Shown here: positions 1 to 7,896 of the stretch, piece by piece | Position numbering within the stretch: position 1 is the first letter of the stretch | How the letters are laid out: each line of letters begins with the position of its first letter | Assembly: GCA_013416455.1 (NCBI GenBank) | Contig: JACCES010000006.1 | Location: 1 to 64,000, forward strand | Reading direction: 5' to 3' | Length of the DNA stretch: 64,000 nt | Origin: Alcaligenaceae bacterium | Lineage (GTDB): Bacteria > Pseudomonadota > Gammaproteobacteria > Burkholderiales > Burkholderiaceae_B | Translations under genes and position numbers: made by a program | Notes under the pieces: generated by a model | The model's input: the letters and a program-made list of their open reading frames with translations, nothing else | Told to the model about the DNA's origin: nothing | Databases searched by the model: none

Positions 1-108
1 CTTTGCCCGGCGTACCAGCGAATGGGGCAATGAGCGTGATCGGCTCATCGACAGCAATTGCTCGCGCTCCAATTCTGATACGACCACCTCGATTCCCTTG
101 CGTCCCAT
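1..108 (-). CDS. IS630-type transposase, N-terminal part (cut by window edge)
   Basis: Thirty-six codons read leftwards from an ATG at 106-108 and run off the edge. The peptide starts MGRKGIEVVVSELEREQLL, which resembles the N-terminus of one IS630-family transposase group just before its helix-turn-helix. A GGAGGG Shine-Dalgarno lies about 7 bases upstream. It differs from the transposase at 5844-6932, so this is a second, distinct element. The catalytic domain lies outside the window, so intactness cannot be judged. The family call rests on this short N-terminus plus the TA/CTAG junction at 183-186. Confidence 0.7.
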   Translation of the reverse strand, partial: MGRKGIEVVVSELEREQLLSMSRSRSLPHSLVRRAK

Positions 109-183
109 GATCAGCCCTCCCAGTCGACAGGAGAATCATAGGAGGATTTCAATAAATGTAAAGTTATTTATGGGACTTAACAC
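1..183 (-). mobile_element. End of an IS630-family insertion sequence
   Basis: The element end reads GTGTTAAGTCCCATAAATAA on the minus strand starting at 183, followed by the transposase start at 108. The junction is the TA of a CTAG at 183-186, the usual IS630/Tc1-like target. The TA also forms part of the TAG stop codon of the flhB-like gene at 183-185. The other end is outside the window. The terminal GTGTTA is shared with the element at 5766-6929, but the rest of the terminus differs. Confidence 0.65.
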
Positions 184-560
184 TAGCTGCCCGCCTGGGC
201 GGGGTTCATGGGTGCCGCCGGCGCCGAAGCCGGCGCGGCGGGCTCGGGCCCGATCGTCTTTTCTTCCAGTGCGTAGATCCATGCCAGCAGTTCCGCGATG
301 GCGACATACAGCTGCGGAGGAATCTGCGCATCCAGGTTCACCTGCATCAGCAGGTTCACGAGCTCTGGCGATTCATGCACATAAAGCCCGTGTTCCTTGG
401 CCGTGCGGATGATGGTATCGGCAATGTTGCCATAGCCCTTGGCAATGACGCGGGGAGCGGCATCCTGCTGATCGTAGCGCACTGCCACGGCCGAAGCGCG
501 GTCAGCCGGGGATGCCGGCGCATCGTGCGGGTCTGGGGAGGCGGGCCGGCCGGTGCTCAT
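183..560 (-). CDS. FlhB-like C-terminal-domain protein
   Basis: A 125-residue protein whose middle (about residues 25-95) matches the cytoplasmic C-terminal domain of FlhB/YscU-type export-switch proteins. It carries AVAVRYDQQDAAPRVIAKG followed by ELLAWIYALEE and has no membrane segments. Stand-alone FlhB-like proteins of this kind commonly sit directly downstream of fliK. Its ATG overlaps the fliK stop (ATGA), so the two are translationally coupled. The flanks are rich in Ala and Pro. The TAG stop lies inside the CTAG used by the adjacent IS, but the conserved domain is complete, so the gene is probably not truncated in any important part. Its exact function is not established. Confidence 0.85.
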   Translation of the reverse strand: MSTGRPASPDPHDAPASPADRASAVAVRYDQQDAAPRVIAKGYGNIADTIIRTAKEHGLYVHESPELVNLLMQVNLDAQIPPQLYVAIAELLAWIYALEEKTIGPEPAAPASAPAAPMNPAQAGS

Positions 561-2113
561 GGGGCCTCGTCGCCGGCGGGGGTTTCACGCGAGATGGTCA
601 GCTGGCTGAGCTGCAGCCCCTGCGCGCCCAGCCGCTGGCGCAGCAGATCCGTGTGATCGGCCATGAGGGCTGCGCCCCCCGGAGCAAGCAGGTGCATGAG
701 CAGCTGGCTGCCCGAAAGCGAGAGCCGTGCCTGGACTTCGCCCAGGCCGGGCAGATTCAGCTTCAGGCGTGTTGCCCAGTGATCCTCGTCGGGACCGGTG
801 CCCGGGTGTTCACGGCGCTGCACTTCCCATTCCAGATCGCTGCCCGGCCAAGCCTCGCCCTGCCACGCGAATGTCTGGTTGGCCAGGGTTTCCAATTGCT
901 GGCGCACCAGAACATGAGTGGAAGGGTCCAGCGCGAGCAGAGCACCGGCCAGTTGTGTGCCGGCGTTCTGGCCCGTGTGCGCCGCCTGGGTTGTTTGAGA
1001 TGCCTGGCCGGACTGGCCGGGTTGGCTGGATTGGCCGCTCTGGCCCGGCGCGGTTTCCGCGCCGCCGCGCGCCTGCGCGGATTCGGCGGATACGGCGCGG
1101 CCGGGGGTATCCTGCCCGGCATGGGCCTGCGGTTCGGCACGTACTTGCCCCAGCGAACGTTGCCCGAAGGTGAAGTCGCGCAAATGGGATTCGTAGAACA
1201 GGCCGCTGCCCTGCAATGCTTGCGATAGAGCCCGTGCCAGCTGGCCGGTCACCCCGGCCGGCAGCGGCATATGGCTGCCGGCCGGCCCGGGCGCCGCCGT
1301 AGTGGTGGCCCACGCCGCGCCTGGTGCCGGAGCCGGGCCCGTTTGGGCGGTTTGCCCGGGCAAGGCGGCGGAACCGGCGCCGCCGGCCATGGCCGCCTGG
1401 GGGCTTGCCCCCGTGCCGGGGCTTGCGGCGGTTGCCGCGCGCGCGGCAGCCTCGGCATTGGCGGAAGGCGGGCCGGCTTGTGGCGCCGTACCTGGGCCAG
1501 CGCCGGATGAGCCGCTTTCGCCTCCGGGGCGCTGGGCCGGCGCCTGCACGGCCCCCGGATCGAGGCTTCCCGCAGTTGCGCCTTGAGCCGGCGCCGCGGA
1601 CCCTGTGGGCGCTGTCGACGCCACCGGCCCGGCGGGCGCCGCCGGCGCCGCGGCCTGGCCTTGCCCCGGGACTCCCTGGCCGGTTCCGTGGCCGGGGGGC
1701 TGCGCCAGCAGGGGCGCGCGTCCGGGCACGGCTGGCCTGGCATCGGGCATGTATTGCAGCAGCGCGAGTATGGTCTTGGCCGCCTGCCCCAGCGTCGTGG
1801 GCGCTGAGGCGGTGTAGGCGGTCATGGGTGCGTTGCGCGCCGCCAGCAGTTTGGCTATTTCGGGATCATTGCGCGCGAGTGCGGCCAGCCCCCCTTGCCG
1901 CCCGCCTTGTTCGTGGGCGCGGCGGGCGCCTTCCTGCCCCTTGGGGGGCGGATTCTTCGCGGGGTCGGCCTTGTCCGGCTGGCCGGGCTGCGTGACGGCA
2001 TCGGGCCTGGCGCCGGTCGTGATATTGGCTTGCTGGGCGAGTGTGGCGCCCAGCGCGGCCTCGACACGCTGCACCATCAGGGTGCCCAGCGGTGACGGCC
2101 CGCTTACGCTCAT
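557..2113 (-). CDS. fliK: Flagellar hook-length control protein FliK
   Basis: A 518-residue protein with a long low-complexity first two-thirds rich in Ala, Pro, Gly and Gln, and a compact C-terminal Flg_hook domain (about residues 400-505) containing LNLPGLGEVQARLSLSGSQL. This is the classic FliK layout: an extended secreted ruler region, then a domain that contacts FlhB and switches export specificity when the hook is complete. It lies between fliT and the flhB-like gene on the minus strand, 11 bases from fliT, and overlaps the flhB-like start by 4 bases. Repetitive GAPA-type composition produces many spurious overlapping frames here. Confidence 0.93.
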   Translation of the reverse strand: MSVSGPSPLGTLMVQRVEAALGATLAQQANITTGARPDAVTQPGQPDKADPAKNPPPKGQEGARRAHEQGGRQGGLAALARNDPEIAKLLAARNAPMTAYTASAPTTLGQAAKTILALLQYMPDARPAVPGRAPLLAQPPGHGTGQGVPGQGQAAAPAAPAGPVASTAPTGSAAPAQGATAGSLDPGAVQAPAQRPGGESGSSGAGPGTAPQAGPPSANAEAAARAATAASPGTGASPQAAMAGGAGSAALPGQTAQTGPAPAPGAAWATTTAAPGPAGSHMPLPAGVTGQLARALSQALQGSGLFYESHLRDFTFGQRSLGQVRAEPQAHAGQDTPGRAVSAESAQARGGAETAPGQSGQSSQPGQSGQASQTTQAAHTGQNAGTQLAGALLALDPSTHVLVRQQLETLANQTFAWQGEAWPGSDLEWEVQRREHPGTGPDEDHWATRLKLNLPGLGEVQARLSLSGSQLLMHLLAPGGAALMADHTDLLRQRLGAQGLQLSQLTISRETPAGDEAP

Positions 2114-2124
2114 GGCTTATCTCT

Positions 2125-2451
2125 TCAGGCCAGGGTGCCCGAATAAGTGCGCAGCACGCGATGCTGGCGCTTGACGTTGCCCAGCAGGCCGGAGAGGCGC
2201 TCGAGTTCGGGCGTGGCCAGCCGCCGGATGTCCGCGTCGTCGTTCAGGATCTGGGTAAGCAGGTCTTTGCGTGCTTCGCGGTCTTCGAGCGTGCTGATGT
2301 CCAGTTCGCGCAAGGCTTCGACCGCGTCGTGATACTGTTCGCCCAGGGCGAAGACCGCGTCCCAGCGATTCGCCCGCGCTTCCGCAAGCATGCGGCCCGA
2401 GAGGTCGGCAATGGCCTGGTAGCGCCTCAGGAGATCAAGGTTGGGCATCAT
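2125..2451 (-). CDS. fliT: FliT-like flagellar export chaperone
   Basis: A 108-residue, almost entirely helical protein (MMPNLDLLRRYQAIADLSGR start, Glu/Arg/Leu-rich). Size, composition and position immediately after fliS fit FliT, the cytoplasmic chaperone of the filament cap protein FliD. In enterobacteria FliT also antagonises FlhDC. The ATG overlaps the fliS stop by 4 bases. FliT proteins diverge strongly, so the assignment leans on synteny as much as on sequence. Confidence 0.85.
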   Translation of the reverse strand: MMPNLDLLRRYQAIADLSGRMLAEARANRWDAVFALGEQYHDAVEALRELDISTLEDREARKDLLTQILNDDADIRRLATPELERLSGLLGNVKRQHRVLRTYSGTLA

Positions 2452-2888
2452 GAATGAACCTGTAGTCGTGTGGCTTCCGGCGCAGGGTCGCAGGCTTCGC
2501 GCCAGGCCGAGCTGATTTCCTTGAGCAGTGTTTCCGCGAGGCTGAGCTTTTCTTCGTCGGCGTGCAGATTGGCCAGCATCAGATTGTGCAGCACCAGCTC
2601 GTAGGTGGTCACGAGATTTCTTGCCAGCTCGCCGCCGGCATCGGTGTCGACACTGACCTTCAAGCCGGAATCGACGATATCGATGGCCTTGGATATCGCC
2701 ATGCCGCGTTCTGCGATATTGCCCATCTGCAGATGCAGGCGAGCCTTGGCAATGGCCGACAGCGCGCCTTCGAACAGCAGTGTGATGAGATGCTCGGGCG
2801 AGGCGCTGAGCACCTTGGTTTCCAGGCCTACGTTGGAATAGGCCTGTGCGGAATGGCGTCTGATGCCGCGGGGTGGGGCGTATGTCAT
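2448..2888 (-). CDS. fliS: Flagellin export chaperone FliS
   Basis: A 146-residue protein with the FliS hallmarks AYSNVGLETKVLSASPEHLI near the N-terminus and the LLFEGAL stretch, followed by a four-helix bundle. FliS binds the C-terminus of flagellin in the cytoplasm and keeps it unfolded for export. The gene sits 5 bases downstream of fliD and overlaps fliT, as in the common fliD-fliS-fliT order. Length is typical. Confidence 0.96.
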   Translation of the reverse strand: MTYAPPRGIRRHSAQAYSNVGLETKVLSASPEHLITLLFEGALSAIAKARLHLQMGNIAERGMAISKAIDIVDSGLKVSVDTDAGGELARNLVTTYELVLHNLMLANLHADEEKLSLAETLLKEISSAWREACDPAPEATRLQVHS

Positions 2889-2893
2889 GACTT

Positions 2894-4336
2894 CTACTTC
2901 TTGTCGCTGTTGTTCAGGTTGGCAAGCATGGACAGCTGCTGGGTGAGATAGGAACTGACGGAATTCATCTGCGCCATGAAGCTGTCGAGCTGAACGAACT
3001 GCGTGCGGTAGGTTTCCATCTTCTGGTCGATGCGCGCTTCCATCTGGTCGTATTGCGTTTCCAGGAGCTTCAGGGTGCGGGTGATGCCATCCTGAGAAGC
3101 CTTGATGAGGCCGTCGCTCTTGGTGAAGACCTCGACGGCCGCCGTGACACGCTTGCTGAGGCCGCCTTCACCCGCGAACAGCTGTTCGATGTCGGCGCGG
3201 TTGTTCGCAAGGGCTTCGTTGAGCTTGTCATTGTCGACCGACAGGTTGCCCGTGGTGGGATCGGTCTTGATGCCCAGCGAGGACAGCGTCATGCCGTCGA
3301 CGGCCAGGCCGTTGATGGCGTCGCGCAGCTGGGTCTGGGCGCGGCGTGCCAGACTGTCGCCGGAGAGCGCGGCGCCCTGCTGCGCATCGACGTCGTAAGC
3401 CGTGAGCGCCCGGATGGTGCTTTGCAGCGCGTTGTACGCGCTCACGAAATTGTTGACGGCGGAGGTGGCGACGGAATCGTCGCGGGTGATCCGGAGCGCG
3501 TCGGGCGCGGCGCCGTCGGCGGTCTTCTTGGCCAGGGTCAGCGTGACGCCTTCGATGGCGTTTTCGATGGTGTTGCTCTGCGATGCGACCGAAATGCCGT
3601 TGATGGTGACCTGGGCGTTCTCGGCCGCGACGATCTGCTTCATGCCGCCGGCTTCGGCGTCGTTGGCATCATAGGACAGGACGGATTCCAGGCCCGAGAG
3701 ATCGATGCCGGACGCGCCCTGGCCGGCCGCCAGGGAAATGGAGGTCACACGGCTTTCGGTGCCGGTTTCGTCGGCGGAGATCATGAGGCGATGCGGGGTT
3801 TCCGAGCCATCGTTCATCAGCGTGGCGCTGACGCCCAGTTCGGAATCGGCATTGATGGCCTTGACGATGTCTTCGAGCGACGATTTGCCCGCGTCGATGG
3901 AAACGGTGCGCGTGTCGCCGTTGCCGAGCGTGAAGGTGATGTCGACCAGGCCGCTGCCGCTCGCCAGCTTGGCGGTGCGCGATGCCGTGCCCTCGCTGGA
4001 AAGCACCTGCGCCGTTGCGAGATTGCCCACGGAAATGGCATAGTTGCCGGCGATGGCGCCCGAACCGGCCTTGGAACTGGCAGTGAAACTGTCGCCGGTG
4101 ACGGATGTCTTGACGGCGTTGTAGGTTTGGCTCTTGCCCAGGTTGGCGGCGGCGGCGGAGACCGCGTCAAGACCGGACTGCAGGGTGCCGTAGGCCGTGA
4201 AGCGCTGCTGTTCCTTTGTGGCGCGATTCTGGAGAGCCGCCAAAGGCGCATTTTCTGCCTTGCGCAGCCCATCGAGGAGGGTATCGAGCGGCAGCCCGGA
4301 ACCGACACCGAGGGAAGATAGTGGGGAAGTGGCCAT
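2894..4336 (-). CDS. fliD: Flagellar filament capping protein FliD (HAP2)
   Basis: A 480-residue protein with the FliD N-terminal motif LGVGSGLPLDTLLDGLRKAE at residues 7-26 and a coiled C-terminus (about 420-470) ending in SYLTQQLSMLANLN. The middle contains Ser/Thr/Ala-rich beta domains. FliD is secreted and forms the pentameric or hexameric cap at the filament tip that folds incoming flagellin. It lies between flaG and fliS. No clear promoter is visible in the 104 bases upstream, so it is probably transcribed from the flaG promoter. Confidence 0.96.
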   Translation of the reverse strand: MATSPLSSLGVGSGLPLDTLLDGLRKAENAPLAALQNRATKEQQRFTAYGTLQSGLDAVSAAAANLGKSQTYNAVKTSVTGDSFTASSKAGSGAIAGNYAISVGNLATAQVLSSEGTASRTAKLASGSGLVDITFTLGNGDTRTVSIDAGKSSLEDIVKAINADSELGVSATLMNDGSETPHRLMISADETGTESRVTSISLAAGQGASGIDLSGLESVLSYDANDAEAGGMKQIVAAENAQVTINGISVASQSNTIENAIEGVTLTLAKKTADGAAPDALRITRDDSVATSAVNNFVSAYNALQSTIRALTAYDVDAQQGAALSGDSLARRAQTQLRDAINGLAVDGMTLSSLGIKTDPTTGNLSVDNDKLNEALANNRADIEQLFAGEGGLSKRVTAAVEVFTKSDGLIKASQDGITRTLKLLETQYDQMEARIDQKMETYRTQFVQLDSFMAQMNSVSSYLTQQLSMLANLNNSDKK

Positions 4337-4440
4337 GGTTTACTCCGTATCCGCGTATTGTGCGCGAAACCTGTTCAATTCAATTCGGGCGATTGCCCGT
4401 TGATGCTGCTGCACTTTGCCCGTTTGGCCCCTTGCGGCGC
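4337..4440. other. flaG-fliD intergenic spacer
   Basis: A spacer of 104 bases. No sigma-28 element with the 15-base spacing is visible here, although GC-rich palindromic stretches occur (a GGGCAATCGCCC hairpin on the minus strand). It is probably part of the flaG-fliD transcript. Confidence 0.4.
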
Positions 4441-4827
4441 CTATGCCTTGGTGCTGACGAGGTTGCCCTGGAACTGCGTGATCATCTTGGCCACATGCAG
4501 GACTTCTTCGCTGGGGATCTGCCGCAGCACGTCGCCTGATTTGCTGTCGATGATCGACACTACCAGCTGCTGGGTGTCTTCGTCGATTTCGAAGCGCATG
4601 CCCGTATCCCAGGCCTGCATGGCGTTATTGATCTCGTCGAAGGCCTGTTCCAATGCGAAGGATTGGGACGGATTGCCGTTCTGGCGGGCCGAGGCGTTGC
4701 CGTCGTTGCGGCTGGCGGCCACGGCCGTGACCTGAACCGCCGGTTCGGGCCGGGACTGAGTGGGCGCCGCATCCGCCAGCGCCGACAAGGGCGGGGCCAT
4801 ATTGCTTGAGATAGAATCCACCATCAT
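4441..4827 (-). CDS. flaG: FlaG flagellar protein
   Basis: A 128-residue protein with the C-terminal FlaG domain (about residues 70-125): MRFEIDEDTQQLVVSIIDSK followed by GDVLRQIPSEEVL. FlaG proteins influence filament length and are usually encoded beside flagellin or fliD. It is the first gene of the minus-strand flagellar operon and sits behind a sigma-28 promoter at 4889-4915. The N-terminus is low in complexity and rich in Ala, Pro and Arg. Confidence 0.92.
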   Translation of the reverse strand: MMVDSISSNMAPPLSALADAAPTQSRPEPAVQVTAVAASRNDGNASARQNGNPSQSFALEQAFDEINNAMQAWDTGMRFEIDEDTQQLVVSIIDSKSGDVLRQIPSEEVLHVAKMITQFQGNLVSTKA

Positions 4828-4888
4828 TGACTCCTGATCACGCTGCTATTGTTGTAGACGGGCAATGTGCATAGTCTTTCTACGTACG

Positions 4889-4915
4889 GTTACGGCAGAA
4901 GACGGGCCATGTTTA
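4889..4915 (-). promoter_or_regulatory. Sigma-28 (FliA) promoter of flaG
   Basis: The minus strand reads TAAA (4915-4912), a 15-base spacer, then GCCGTAAC (4896-4889). This matches the enterobacterial FliA consensus TAAA-N15-GCCGATAA except for the last bases. It lies about 60 bases upstream of the flaG ATG and faces it. The FliA gene itself begins at 5037 on the other strand. Confidence 0.8.
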
Positions 4916-4951
4916 GGGCCGGATTGCGCTTTCTCGCAGCATAAGCTTGAA

Positions 4952-4974
4952 ATAGGTAAGGAAATGATACCTAT
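4952..4974. promoter_or_regulatory. Inverted repeat upstream of fliA
   Basis: Perfect 7-base arms ATAGGTA (4952-4958) and TACCTAT (4968-4974) are separated by 9 bases, 63 bases before the fliA start. The spacing of about 1.5 helical turns fits a dimeric regulator site in the fliA control region. The cognate protein is unknown. Confidence 0.4.
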
Positions 4975-5036
4975 ATCCACGGCTGGCGGGCTATTGGTTG
5001 CGCCACAATGGATGGTGATGAGTCCGAACCGTACGC

Positions 5037-5750
5037 ATGCCACAGACAGAAGATGCCCTGATTGCTCTATATGCACCCCTGGTTCGCCGGCTTGCCTTGC
5101 AGCTGGCCGCCAGGCTGCCCGCCAATGTAGAGCTCGACGATCTGATGCAGGCCGGCATGATGGGTCTGCTGGATGCCGTGCGGCGCTACGAAGCGCAGGA
5201 TGACGCCAAGTTCGAAACCTACGCCACCACCCGCATTCGCGGCGCCATGCTGGACGAACTCCGCAGCCAGGACTGGCTGCCGCGCGGGGCGCGCGGCAAG
5301 GCGCGCGAGATCGACGCCGCCGTTAGGCGCGTGGAACAGCGCGAACTGCGCGCGGCTTCAGAACAGGAAATCGCCGATGAACTGGGCGTGCCGCTGGGCG
5401 ATTACTACGCCATGCTGGATGATGCTCGCGGCGTTCAGCTGGTGCACTACGAAGACCTGTCTTCCGATGAAGGCCGCGGGGCGCTTGAGCGTGTGGCGGG
5501 CGGCAATGACGAAGACACGGCCCAGCACCATGGCAACCCTCTGAATCTGCTGATGTCGCGCAAGCTGCGCGCGGCGGTCGTCCAGGCCATCGACGAACTG
5601 CCCGAACGCGAGAAGCTGCTGCTGTCCCTGCAGTTCGAGCACGATCTGAACCAGAAGGAAATCGCCGCCGTCATGGGCGTGACCGAAGGCCGTATTTCGC
5701 AGCTGCGTTCGCAGGCGGTGGCCAGGATACGGTCGAAGCTGAAGGGCTAG
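5037..5750 (+). CDS. fliA: RNA polymerase sigma factor for flagellar genes, sigma-28
   Basis: A 237-residue sigma factor of the FliA class. Region 2 (about residues 30-75) has DLMQAGMMGLLDAVRRYE and the typical KFETYATTRIRGAMLDELRS. Region 4 (about 185-232) contains LPEREKLLLSLQF and the helix-turn-helix MGVTEGRISQLRSQAVARI. Length equals the family norm. It is divergent from flaG, whose promoter shows the matching sigma-28 elements. A complete IS630-type element begins 15 bases after the stop codon, so any former downstream flagellar neighbour is now separated. Confidence 0.96.
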   Translation: MPQTEDALIALYAPLVRRLALQLAARLPANVELDDLMQAGMMGLLDAVRRYEAQDDAKFETYATTRIRGAMLDELRSQDWLPRGARGKAREIDAAVRRVEQRELRAASEQEIADELGVPLGDYYAMLDDARGVQLVHYEDLSSDEGRGALERVAGGNDEDTAQHHGNPLNLLMSRKLRAAVVQAIDELPEREKLLLSLQFEHDLNQKEIAAVMGVTEGRISQLRSQAVARIRSKLKG

Positions 5751-5763
5751 TGTCAACAGGCCC
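5748..5763 (+). repeat. 16-base terminus of the 48705-48971 repeat
   Basis: TAGTGTCAACAGGCCC at 5748-5763 is identical to 48956-48971, the right end of the structured repeat near rplS. Its first three bases are the fliA stop codon. The IS630 element at 5766 inserted into the TA immediately after it. No further similarity to the repeat interior is visible on either side, so this is a bare terminus or an independent short motif. Confidence 0.6.
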
Positions 5764-5765
5764 TA

Positions 5766-6929
5766 GTGTTATGTATCAGAAATTAATTGCACTAAATGAA
5801 TTTTCTGTTGTCTAAGTAAGCTCAGGTCATCAGGAGAGCCGCGATGAAGCGAGGACGTCCATTGCCGGAATTGACCCTGACGGTCGAACAGCGAGATCAG
5901 TTGATGGGTTGGGCCCGGCGTTCGAAGACGGCTCAAGCGTTGGCGTTGCGCGCACGGATCATTATGGCGTGCTCGCAAACGACCTCTAATGCCGAGGTGG
6001 CAGAGCAGATGCAGGTGTCTCGGCATACCGTGGGCAAGTGGCGCAAGCGTTTTTCCGAGCGCGGCGTTGATGGCTTGCTTGATGAACCTCGGCCGGGTAC
6101 GCCACGCCAGATTGGCGACGATGTGATTGAGGCCGTCGTGACGAAAACGTTGGAAGAAAAACCGGCCGATGCAACACAGTGGAGTACTCGCAGTATGGCC
6201 AGCGCCATGGGCCTGTCGCACGCCACGGTGGCGCGTATCTGGCAAGCCTTTGGCCTGCAGCCCCATCGCCAGGAAACCTTCAAGCTCTCGAGTGACCCCC
6301 TGTTTGTGGACAAGGTCCGCGACATTATCGGGCTGTATTTGAGTCCGCCTATGAAGGCCGTTGTATTGTGCGTCGATGAGAAAAGCCAGATTCAGGCCTT
6401 GGATCGCACACAGCCCGTGTTGCCGATGGCGCCGGGTTTGCCAGAACGGCGCACGCATGACTACATGCGCTACGGCACGACGACATTGTTTGCCGCCTTG
6501 GACGTGGTGACCGGTGAAGTCCTTGGCCAGTTGCATCGGCGTCATCGTGCAACGGAGTTTTTGAAGTTTCTCGCTCATCTTGATGTGAGTGTCCCGTCCG
6601 AAAACGAAGTGCACGTCGTCATGGATAACTACGGTACCCACAAAACCGCTGCGGTCAAGCGATGGTTCGCTCGTCATCCTCGATTCCATGCCCACTTCAC
6701 TCCCACGGGAGCCTCCTGGATTAACCAAGTTGAACGGTGGTTTGCCGAAATCACACGCAAGCAAATTCGGCGAGGAACCCACCGCAGCACTTGGGCGCTC
6801 GAGCAAGCCATACGGCAATACCTTGACACCTACAACCAAAACCCCAGGCCTTTCATCTGGACCAAAACCGCAGGTCAAATCCTCGACTCCATTCGTAGAT
6901 TCTGTCTGCGAATTTCTGAGACACAACAC
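5766..6929 (+). mobile_element. Complete IS630-family insertion sequence, 1164 bp
   Basis: Terminal inverted repeats are GTGTTATGTATCAGAAATT (5766-5784) and its near-complement at 6911-6929, 17 of 19 positions matching. The element is flanked by a duplicated TA (5764-5765 and 6930-6931) within CTAG on both sides, the standard IS630/Tc1-mariner target. It contains one transposase gene that reads across almost the whole element. It lies between fliA and a TauE-like permease gene. Confidence 0.95.
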
Positions 6930-6932
6930 TAG
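5844..6932 (+). CDS. IS630-family DDE transposase
   Basis: A 362-residue transposase with an N-terminal helix-turn-helix (about residues 45-75, containing [19 protein letters not shown]) and a DDE catalytic core. The acidic triad is visible: D178 in [11 protein letters not shown]261 in [11 protein letters not shown] and E297 in [12 protein letters not shown]. The last two have 35 residues between them. The gene looks intact. AGGAG lies 8 bases upstream of the ATG. The element carries no stop of its own in frame: the last sense codon is at its final bases and the TAG stop (6930-6932) comes from the duplicated TA plus the flanking G. Confidence 0.96.
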   Translation: MKRGRPLPELTLTVEQRDQLMGWARRSKTAQALALRARIIMACSQTTSNAEVAEQMQVSRHTVGKWRKRFSERGVDGLLDEPRPGTPRQIGDDVIEAVVTKTLEEKPADATQWSTRSMASAMGLSHATVARIWQAFGLQPHRQETFKLSSDPLFVDKVRDIIGLYLSPPMKAVVLCVDEKSQIQALDRTQPVLPMAPGLPERRTHDYMRYGTTTLFAALDVVTGEVLGQLHRRHRATEFLKFLAHLDVSVPSENEVHVVMDNYGTHKTAAVKRWFARHPRFHAHFTPTGASWINQVERWFAEITRKQIRRGTHRSTWALEQAIRQYLDTYNQNPRPFIWTKTAGQILDSIRRFCLRISETQH

Positions 6933-6971
6933 CCCGGCGGCCCGTTCGCGCAAATGCGCGGGCGGCGGCGG

Positions 6972-7811
6972 TCAAGTTGGGAGCGCCAGGCTGCTCCATC
7001 CCGAAAAGACGAGCAGGGCACCCGAAATCACCAGCAGCCATGCCACGGCCGCGCGCAGCGTCCGGCCGCTTACGGGGGGAGGCCGCCGGGCGGTGAAAAT
7101 CGTGACAAAGTGCACGATGGGCACGGACAGCGCGCACAGCAGCAGGGAGCGCAGGGTAAACGTTCCCGTCGCGGCCACCACCACCAGGCGCAGGGCCGAA
7201 TTGCTGGCAAACACGAGCAGCAAGGCCCGGCGTATCAGCGAGTGGTCCAGCGGCTGTTGATACATAAGATATACAATCGGGGGCCCCGAGGTGCCGAACA
7301 GCCCGCCCAGGATGCCCGATAGCGAACCGGCCACGCCGAACCCGGCCGGCGACGACAAAGTCTGCCGGGGCCGCCTCTGCAGCATCAAAGAGAAAGCGCA
7401 GCCGGCGATCACCAGCCCCAGAAGGACCTTCAGCCACTGTGTCGCATGGCTGCTGAACCACATCAGCAGGCCGACACCCACAACGGTGAAGCAGAGGCTG
7501 CTGATCAGCGCCGGCCGCATCATGCGCCATGGAGGCGGCCGCCGGTCGGTCCGGAAGAAGGAATAAGCGTTGACCAGTGTGAGCACCATGGCGGCATTGG
7601 CGGCGTCGGCGATGGGCACCAGGTCGAAGACCGCCACGGAGCTGAGGAGGATGAGCGCGAATGCGAAGCCGGTGAGCGTCTGGGCATAGGCGGCCACCGC
7701 CACGCAGATAAGAAACCCGAAGATGCTTGCGGGGCTGCCCAGCGCTTCGTGGCCAAGCTGCAGATACTGGTTCATGCGGGCATGTTGCGGCCAGCCACGC
7801 CGTTTCCACAT
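6972..7811 (-). CDS. TauE/SafE-family membrane permease
   Basis: A 279-residue hydrophobic protein with about eight membrane segments. It has the TauE/SafE pattern of two similar halves, including QTLTGFAFALI near residue 45 and GFGVAGSLSGILGGLFGTSGPP in the second half. Family members are proposed anion exporters or importers for sulfite, sulfoacetate and similar organic anions; the substrate here is unknown. A second ATG at 7773-7775 would remove 12 residues, and neither start has a strong Shine-Dalgarno. It follows the FCD regulator gene on the same strand with an 85-base gap and may be cotranscribed with it. Confidence 0.88.
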   Translation of the reverse strand: MWKRRGWPQHARMNQYLQLGHEALGSPASIFGFLICVAVAAYAQTLTGFAFALILLSSVAVFDLVPIADAANAAMVLTLVNAYSFFRTDRRPPPWRMMRPALISSLCFTVVGVGLLMWFSSHATQWLKVLLGLVIAGCAFSLMLQRRPRQTLSSPAGFGVAGSLSGILGGLFGTSGPPIVYLMYQQPLDHSLIRRALLLVFASNSALRLVVVAATGTFTLRSLLLCALSVPIVHFVTIFTARRPPPVSGRTLRAAVAWLLVISGALLVFSGWSSLALPT

Positions 7812-7896
7812 CTCGCTGTCACATCCGTCTCCCGCCGTTCCGCATCATGCCGAAGGGCATGAGGATAGCATCGATCGGTATCGGCGCGGCATGCCT

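Noticed and set aside
5769..6953. 394-codon minus-strand frame inside the IS630 element
   Set aside because: Antisense to the transposase with intact DDE residues; IS630 elements carry a single gene.
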